Source of the DNA: a bacterium
GTDB taxonomy: Bacteria > Bacteroidota > Ignavibacteria > Kapaibacteriales > Kapaibacteriaceae
Length of the DNA stretch: 5,063 nucleotides
Reading direction: 5' to 3'
Assembly (NCBI GenBank): GCA_020050895.1
Contig: JAGVJW010000133.1
Location: 1 to 5,063, forward strand
Positions within the stretch are counted from its first letter, which is position 1, and each line of letters starts with the position of its first letter. Position numbers and translations under genes: made by a program. Positions 1-5,063 of the stretch are shown here, one piece after another. The notes beneath the pieces were generated by a model. The model saw only the letters and a list, made by a program, of their open reading frames with translations. It was not told the DNA's origin and made no database searches.

Positions 1-1
1 C

Positions 2-3000
2 ATGGACTGGCTCGACTGGCCTTCGACGCTGGGTGGAATCACCGTATCACTCAACGTTAACGGCAACGCAATAAATCCCATGCTGGCGCCGGGAGCCGAA
101 ACTCCCGACTCGGGCAACTGGAAGGCGATCTTTTCTCCAACCACACTCGTTCGACCTTATGAATACGCTCCTTTTACGGATTATCAAATTATTTCATATC
201 CTGTAAAGCAAGTCAATACAACTGTTAAATCGGTTTTCGAGGCTCTCGTCAAGGATTTCGATGGTGCTCCACCTGTGCTTTCTTTCGATGTTGATTCAAA
301 TAAACTCAGCGCACAGATACCTAAACTCTTTTCTTCACTGAAAAATGTTGTCCCAAACGATGACAACGAAAAGCAGTTGCAGTCGATAAAGAGCAGATGG
401 GAGAGAGAAGGTGAAGCGGCTATGATGCTTCGGATTCGTAATGGCGGAGAGATTAAGAAGAATGCTCATCCAATTGAGAAGCATGAAGTACCCGTGCCTT
501 CGAATCCGCAGCAGATGATGTATGCCAACCCTTCCATGGAGAGCATGCTGGGAGGTCTCGGACTCGTTGAGCTGTATCACAGTGTGAGAACACCGCCCAT
601 AACGAAAATTGTAGGGGGCAAACAAGTACGCACGGACAGGGCACCGCGGCTGAGACCTAAATTCGATTTTCATCAGGTGGTAAGTGTTTTGCGTGAATAC
701 CCAGCAATGATGCGTAGACTCGGCCTCGTGCGTCATGTTCAATTTGAATTGCCTAACGGTATGCCTGCAGAGGGAAAAATTCGTTGTGCTGTTTTGTGGC
801 CGTCGCCGCAAACAAGTCCCACGCAAAACATTACACCATGGGTTGCCTACAAACTCGATAACACCGGTTCTCCCGATACATGGCAGTTTCTACCGCGTCC
901 GGAACCTGGATCGGAAATCGTTGGCGCGCTCTTGTGTTTGAACGATGCCAGTCATTTTGATGTTATACAAATTGATGTTGACGCATCGGCAATAAAGACA
1001 CTCAACTATACACGAACTCTTGTTCACCGGTATAAGCGAACAGTTGGTACGAGTGACGCAGCGACGAAGGCAGATCCGCCCGGCACACGCGGAACGGGCC
1101 TTCAGCTTATTCGACACAATCGTGCGCTAAAACTCGCAAAGTCACTGATTCGCAATGCGCAGAACCATAACAAGCTTGTGAGCAACACGGAAGTCACACT
1201 GTATGCCGACGATTTGCTTCGCGGGTATCGTATCGACGTCTTCGACGCAACTGCCAAGAGTTGGCAGTCGCTGATGCGAAGAAATGCTACGTATCGTTTC
1301 CCAAATGCATCCGAGCCGCTGAAGTCTACAGGATTCACCGTCAACGATGAAGAGGGTGTTCTAACGATGGGTGCAACACGTCCTGTTGATTCCGACGACG
1401 TGCCTTCGCAGCGGCAGTTATATGCTCACGAAACTGTTGCACAATGGGAAGGCTGGTCGCTAGTTGCACCTCATATCGGAAACCATATCGGCACGGAAGA
1501 TGAGTTGGCACCTGAGAACAAGCAACAATCACCGCCGGCAGATTTTGAATATCAGGTATCAACAGAAGTTGGCATCGTCGAAGGGTCGCTGCCTCGCCTT
1601 CGCTTTGGCAGGAACTACAGACTCAGAGCGCGATTCGTAGACATTGCCGGAAACGGACCCAAACTCAATGAGTTGAATCCGTTAGATTTTTCGTGTGCAA
1701 CAGAACTGATAAGGTTCTTGCTGTGGGATCCAATTGTGAGTCCGGCGATTGTATTACGTAATCATCCCGTCGAAGGTGAATCGCTGGAGCGGATGGTGAT
1801 TCGCAACTACAACTCCGATGCCGACGACTCTGTTTCCGTTGATACATCGGAAACCTCGGAGCGTCACCTGTTTCCACCTCTTGCTTCTGTGCAACTCTGT
1901 GAACGTCATGGCATGTTCGACCAGAACCCTCTGGGTAAGATGAAGGGCGATGCCGGAACGTACAACATGATTGCAGGTAAGCTGAAAGACATTCCGTCAC
2001 GATGGTATACCCGCAACGATGCAGGTGATCTTGTTCCGGAAGCTACCGACGATACGCCACCAGCCGACCCAGTTAAGGCAAAAGATGCAATACGCTTTGC
2101 TCTTGTGCAAAGCGGTTCAACAGAAGTCCCCTACCTGCCCGACCCCATCGCTCGAGGTATTACACTCGAGAATGTTCCTGGCCTTACTGCCGGACAACTC
2201 CTTGAGGTAACGCTGTCCGGCGAGAACATGGCAACCATTACATCAACAAAGGGCGTTGCAACAGTTGCATTCGATGATATTAGCCAATGGCCGAAGTTAA
2301 ATAGTATTATGATCAGGCTTGCAACCGGAAGCGGCGCTCCAACATGGAACAACGGGACTAAAACGCTTACCATTCTGCTGCCAAAGGGAGAGCAGGCATG
2401 GGTGCAGTTCAGTTCCAGCTTGGGAGCTGATCAGGGTGAAGCCAACACGAACTTCGACCTACACGGACATAAAGAGACGCTGCAGAAATCAGGTTATACA
2501 GATACAAAACTGGCTGCTGCTGCCAGAGGTCTGTCGTGGCTTGTTACTCCAGCCAGAACCATCCATCTTGTTCATGCCACACAAAAACCGCTGAAGAAGC
2601 CTAAAGTGATTTCGGCTTCAGTGTCGACGCGAAATTTTGGGGCAACAAATGCAGGTATTACAATCGACAACACATACGTTGATGCCAGGAGCACTCAGAA
2701 GGTAGACATGCATGCCGAGTGGTCGATGTGGGAAGACAACCTGAACAAGCCAGCACCTGAGTTATTGGAACAGCGCGCATTTTTTTACGAGCAGCATGCC
2801 GAAGACCGGACGAACGATAAACTCTCGACCACAAAGACGCATGAGTTTGGCGATACGAAGTATCGTTCGGTGACCTACGTCCCAACATCGACGACGCGTT
2901 TTCGCGAATACTTGCCCCTTCCCATCCGAAGAGTCGTTGATAACATCACAAGAAAAGGAACGGGTAAGGAGTTAAAAGTTCTCAGCACGAAGCGTCCAGA

Positions 3001-4084
3001 TAGTGTTAAACTTTTATACATTGTCCCCTCGTTCCGATGGTTGGAAGCGGAGCGCAAGCTTGACGGCAGTATTGTAAAGAGCACCAGAAAAGGCGGTGGA
3101 CTACGCGTGTACATGGAGCGTCCATGGTACTCATCCGGGAATGATGAAATGCTCGGCATCGTTCTCTATTCAACAGAAAAATTCAAACCGAAACCGATAA
3201 CTCCCAAGCCCGAGATTAAAGGCTTCCAAGGGTACTACAAGGGGCTTACTACCACGAAAGATTTTTCCTCCGGGTTGTCGAAGCTTCTTGGTTCATCCAA
3301 GCTCGAAATACCAGAGCAGATTAAGCCATACGTTACGGAATGGGGCTTGGATCCTATCTGGCTGTCTAAACCCACACCGGCAGACGCAGCTCCGCGGCCT
3401 TCAAATTTCCGTGATCCTGAGGTGATACTAAATAACGTTTCGCTCGAGGAGACTCCACTCTCGCAGCGTTACGATGTTATTGGATACAAGCCACTCTACG
3501 ACGCAGAACGAAAACTGTGGTACTGCGACCTTGAAATTAATCCAGGCGAGTCTTACTACCCGTTTGTCCGCCTTGCATTGTGCAGACTGCAACCCAACTC
3601 CCTGGCAGATGATCAGACTGGTAAAGATGTTTATTGTTCGCGCATTTCACAGTCGGAGTTTTGTCAGCTTGCTCCTGACCGCGAAGCAACCGTTCGAATT
3701 GAAGAAGATCGGCAGAGCATAACAATTCAGGTGGTTGGACACACCTACCGCATCAATACTACAGGGCAATTGGGAAGCGAGATAGAAGCTACAATTGAAA
3801 AAAATGACGGCGGCCAGACCGATGTTTCGTGGACGCCGGTGCATTCACAGAGAATCGACAGAATTAACGCTGCCGGATTATGGGGAGGGTTGGTAAAACT
3901 ACCATCGAGCGTAGATTCGACAAAGTATCGCGTTGTCATCAAAGAATACGAGCAATTTTTCTCCGACCCTTCTGATTCTAAGGAGCGGGAGACTTCGCTT
4001 GGCAATAAAACTGATGGTGGAGGTGAAATCGTGATGGAATTTGACAGACGCATCGTTTACGCCGATGTATTACCACTGTATTAA
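2..4084 (+). CDS. Very large uncharacterised multi-module protein, probably 5'-partial
   Basis: I do not recognise a named function. The frame runs 1360 codons without a stop from the left edge to TAA at 4082-4084. No signal peptide, transmembrane helix, P-loop or obvious catalytic triad is visible; W, Y, P and alternating hydrophobic stretches suggest a soluble, mainly beta protein. Landmarks by visible residue: SPTTLVRPYEY with YPV nearby (45-68); ESLERMVIRNYN (593-604); a Ser/Asp-rich loop (604-620); ERHGMFD (634-640); an Ig/FN3-like strand YRLRARFVDIAGNG (539-552); VPYLPDPIARG (709-719); HLVHATQKPL (855-864); HAEWSMWED (904-912); HEFGDTKYRSVTYVP (947-961) followed by TTRFREYL; LLYIVPSFRW (1004-1013); LRVYMERPWYSSGNDEMLG (1034-1052); a Lys/Pro linker (1062-1073); VTEWGLDPIW (1111-1120); LWYCDLEI and YYPFVRLAL (1172-1193); FCQLAPDR (1220-1227); and a closing IKEYEQFF plus RRIVYADVLPLY. 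From memory, similar motif strings occur in large hypothetical proteins of diverse bacteria; I cannot run the search. The ATG at base 2 is only the first in-frame Met in view, and the real start is probably upstream. The C-terminus looks complete. Confidence 0.9.
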   Translation: MDWLDWPSTLGGITVSLNVNGNAINPMLAPGAETPDSGNWKAIFSPTTLVRPYEYAPFTDYQIISYPVKQVNTTVKSVFEALVKDFDGAPPVLSFDVDSNKLSAQIPKLFSSLKNVVPNDDNEKQLQSIKSRWEREGEAAMMLRIRNGGEIKKNAHPIEKHEVPVPSNPQQMMYANPSMESMLGGLGLVELYHSVRTPPITKIVGGKQVRTDRAPRLRPKFDFHQVVSVLREYPAMMRRLGLVRHVQFELPNGMPAEGKIRCAVLWPSPQTSPTQNITPWVAYKLDNTGSPDTWQFLPRPEPGSEIVGALLCLNDASHFDVIQIDVDASAIKTLNYTRTLVHRYKRTVGTSDAATKADPPGTRGTGLQLIRHNRALKLAKSLIRNAQNHNKLVSNTEVTLYADDLLRGYRIDVFDATAKSWQSLMRRNATYRFPNASEPLKSTGFTVNDEEGVLTMGATRPVDSDDVPSQRQLYAHETVAQWEGWSLVAPHIGNHIGTEDELAPENKQQSPPADFEYQVSTEVGIVEGSLPRLRFGRNYRLRARFVDIAGNGPKLNELNPLDFSCATELIRFLLWDPIVSPAIVLRNHPVEGESLERMVIRNYNSDADDSVSVDTSETSERHLFPPLASVQLCERHGMFDQNPLGKMKGDAGTYNMIAGKLKDIPSRWYTRNDAGDLVPEATDDTPPADPVKAKDAIRFALVQSGSTEVPYLPDPIARGITLENVPGLTAGQLLEVTLSGENMATITSTKGVATVAFDDISQWPKLNSIMIRLATGSGAPTWNNGTKTLTILLPKGEQAWVQFSSSLGADQGEANTNFDLHGHKETLQKSGYTDTKLAAAARGLSWLVTPARTIHLVHATQKPLKKPKVISASVSTRNFGATNAGITIDNTYVDARSTQKVDMHAEWSMWEDNLNKPAPELLEQRAFFYEQHAEDRTNDKLSTTKTHEFGDTKYRSVTYVPTSTTRFREYLPLPIRRVVDNITRKGTGKELKVLSTKRPDSVKLLYIVPSFRWLEAERKLDGSIVKSTRKGGGLRVYMERPWYSSGNDEMLGIVLYSTEKFKPKPITPKPEIKGFQGYYKGLTTTKDFSSGLSKLLGSSKLEIPEQIKPYVTEWGLDPIWLSKPTPADAAPRPSNFRDPEVILNNVSLEETPLSQRYDVIGYKPLYDAERKLWYCDLEINPGESYYPFVRLALCRLQPNSLADDQTGKDVYCSRISQSEFCQLAPDREATVRIEEDRQSITIQVVGHTYRINTTGQLGSEIEATIEKNDGGQTDVSWTPVHSQRIDRINAAGLWGGLVKLPSSVDSTKYRVVIKEYEQFFSDPSDSKERETSLGNKTDGGGEIVMEFDRRIVYADVLPLY

Positions 4085-4099
4085 CACTAATTAGGTTTA
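4082..4099. repeat. Imperfect 18-base dyad across the gene junction
   Basis: The bases TAAcaCTAATTAGgtTTA read nearly the same on both strands: seven of nine base pairs match around a centre between 4090 and 4091, with a perfect core CTAATTAG at 4087-4094. It includes the stop codon of the large gene and most of the gap before the next start. It has no loop, no G/C-rich stem and no T-tract, so it is not a standard intrinsic terminator. It could be an operator-like site or chance in an A/T-rich gap; chance is quite possible. Confidence 0.3.
4093..4095 (+). promoter_or_regulatory. Weak ribosome binding site for the SRPBCC/GyrI-like gene
   Basis: An AGG triplet lies six bases before the ATG at 4102. 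It is the only Shine-Dalgarno-like element in the 17-base gap and is a minimal match. Translation may depend partly on coupling to termination of the large upstream gene at 4084, or on an A/T-rich leader as is common in Bacteroidota. The element alone is weak evidence; the start is chosen mainly because the membrane helix and the SRPBCC domain follow it directly. Confidence 0.35.
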
Positions 4100-4101
4100 T
4101 C

Positions 4102-5063
4102 ATGAGGGCATTCAAGTGGACTGTTATCATCCTCGCCATTATTGTTGCACTCGCATCGCTGATCGGATTCATGCTACCCAGATACGTACACGTCGAACGT
4201 TCGAAATTAATCAGGGGAGACCAGGCAACGATATTCAAATTAATTAATAACCCAAGAGAATTCCAGAAATGGTCGCCATGGATACAGCTAGACACATCTG
4301 CCACTGTCACCTTCATTGGCCCTCCTGAGGGGAAAGGGGCGGGCTTTACGTGGACGAGCAGCGACCCCGACGTCAGCTATGGAACATGGACAATCGTTGA
4401 CGCTCATCCCAGCGCTCACGTTGCTGTCGACCTCCGGTGGGAAGACATGGATGCTTCGAAAGTAGGTTTCCTGCTTACACCCGAAGGCGAAGGAACGTTA
4501 GTTAAATGGACAATGGATGCCGACATGGGCTCGGGTCCGTTTGGTCGTTTTCTTGGTCTGGTGATGGAACGTTTTCTCGCACCCGACTATGAAAGGGGGC
4601 TTAAAAATCTTGACAGTGTTGTTAAAGCAATGCCGAAAGGACATGTTGCTAAACTTGAAACACTTGATTTTCCCGGTGGTTATTTTCTTGGCATACGCGA
4701 CACTGCAAACACTGCCGAAATCGGCAATGTTCTTGGTTCGCTGTACGGCGAAGTAGCCGTATACATGCAGAAAAACAACATTCGCATGTCTGGCGCCCCC
4801 GTCTCTGTGTACCAAAGCTTCGACGTGCATTCAGGCATCACCATACTTCAGGCTGGTATGCCCGTGATGAACAAAGAAAATGGCAGCGGGCGTATCAGTT
4901 GCTTTGAGTTTTATCGCGGAACTGTGATTGTTGCAGACTTTTATGGACCATACAAGGACCTCCCAAACGCCTACCATGCAATTGAAAAGTATGCACAAAC
5001 CAATGGGAAGAAGCTTACCGGATCGCCATGGGAGGCGTATATGACTGATCCGGGCATGCAAAC
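4102..5063 (+). CDS. Membrane-anchored SRPBCC domain + GyrI-like effector-binding domain protein (3'-partial)
   Basis: The frame starts at ATG 4102 and runs off the right edge after 320 whole codons. Residues 6-25 form one hydrophobic helix after a short basic N-terminus (MRAFKW), so the protein is probably anchored in the inner membrane by a single uncleaved helix. Residues about 30-172 fit an SRPBCC (polyketide cyclase/START-like) fold: a VERSKLI strand, a helix, the family hallmark WSPW at 57-60, beta strands with FTWTS and GTWTIVD, and a C-terminal helix containing PFGRFLG (146-152) and PDYERGLKNLD (161-171). Residues about 180-320 fit a GyrI-like/AraC-effector-binding domain: GGYFLGIRD, then LYGEVAVYMQ, and the hallmark WEAYMTDPG (310-318) with a Glu at 311, in a motif where this superfamily often carries an acidic pocket residue. 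About 15-25 residues are probably missing. There is no DNA-binding domain, so it is more likely a ligand-binding or small-molecule-handling protein than a regulator. The substrate is unknown. The start is supported by the following membrane helix and by a weak AGG at 4093-4095. Confidence 0.88.
   Translation, partial: MRAFKWTVIILAIIVALASLIGFMLPRYVHVERSKLIRGDQATIFKLINNPREFQKWSPWIQLDTSATVTFIGPPEGKGAGFTWTSSDPDVSYGTWTIVDAHPSAHVAVDLRWEDMDASKVGFLLTPEGEGTLVKWTMDADMGSGPFGRFLGLVMERFLAPDYERGLKNLDSVVKAMPKGHVAKLETLDFPGGYFLGIRDTANTAEIGNVLGSLYGEVAVYMQKNNIRMSGAPVSVYQSFDVHSGITILQAGMPVMNKENGSGRISCFEFYRGTVIVADFYGPYKDLPNAYHAIEKYAQTNGKKLTGSPWEAYMTDPGMQ

Noticed and set aside
335..826. A 163-codon open frame on the minus strand
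   Set aside because: It lies wholly inside the large plus-strand gene. Its translation is rich in Cys, His and Arg in a disordered way, with no family motif or credible start signal, as expected of an antisense shadow.
735..941. A small plus-strand frame inside the large gene
   Set aside because: It is out of frame with a well supported long gene and shows no motif or ribosome binding site of note.
4092..4099. TAGGTTTA as a Bacteroidota-type -7 box (TAnnTTTG)
   Set aside because: The last base does not match, there is no TTG about 19-20 bases upstream, and it would leave almost no leader before the ATG at 4102.
4085..4101. A terminator between the two genes
   Set aside because: The gap is only 17 bases, with no G/C-rich stem, no loop and no T-tract after the dyad.
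3978..4316. A minus-strand frame spanning the junction of the two genes
   Set aside because: It overlaps the end of the large gene and the start of the SRPBCC gene, both well supported, and its translation shows no recognisable domain.
4498..4830. A 110-codon minus-strand frame
   Set aside because: It sits opposite the SRPBCC/GyrI-like domains, whose motifs are clear on the plus strand; the antisense product has no coherent motif.

Overview
The window holds two protein-coding genes on the plus strand, both cut by the window edges or probably so, separated by only 17 bases. Nothing convincing is encoded on the minus strand. I see no RNA gene, CRISPR array, insertion sequence, attachment site, terminator or clear promoter. 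The sequence is clearly bacterial: it has dense coding, a tiny intergenic gap and roughly balanced base composition. The weak Shine-Dalgarno signal before the second gene, and the SRPBCC plus GyrI-like architecture of that gene, would suit the Bacteroidota/Chlorobiota side of the tree. That placement is an inference, not something the sequence proves.

Bases 2-4084 are one uninterrupted reading frame for a very large protein (1360 residues visible) of no function I can name. It has no signal peptide or membrane segment in the visible part and looks like a soluble, mostly beta, multi-module protein. Its second half carries a run of motifs rich in W, Y, P, G and R that look conserved by their composition, and they match my memory of a widespread family of large uncharacterised bacterial proteins. 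The frame is open to the first base of the window. The first visible residues already look like the inside of a domain, so the true start is probably upstream.

Bases 4102-5063 (running off the right edge) encode a membrane-anchored two-domain protein. It has an N-terminal transmembrane helix, then an SRPBCC (polyketide cyclase/START-like) domain, then a GyrI-like (AraC-effector-binding-like) small-molecule-binding domain. Only the last strand or so of the second domain is likely to be missing.

The two genes probably share a transcript because of their spacing and orientation, but nothing in their sequences shows a shared pathway. The gap and the stop codon of the first gene form a short imperfect dyad. 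The main item of interest is the large uncharacterised protein; I cannot show from this window alone that it belongs to a new system.
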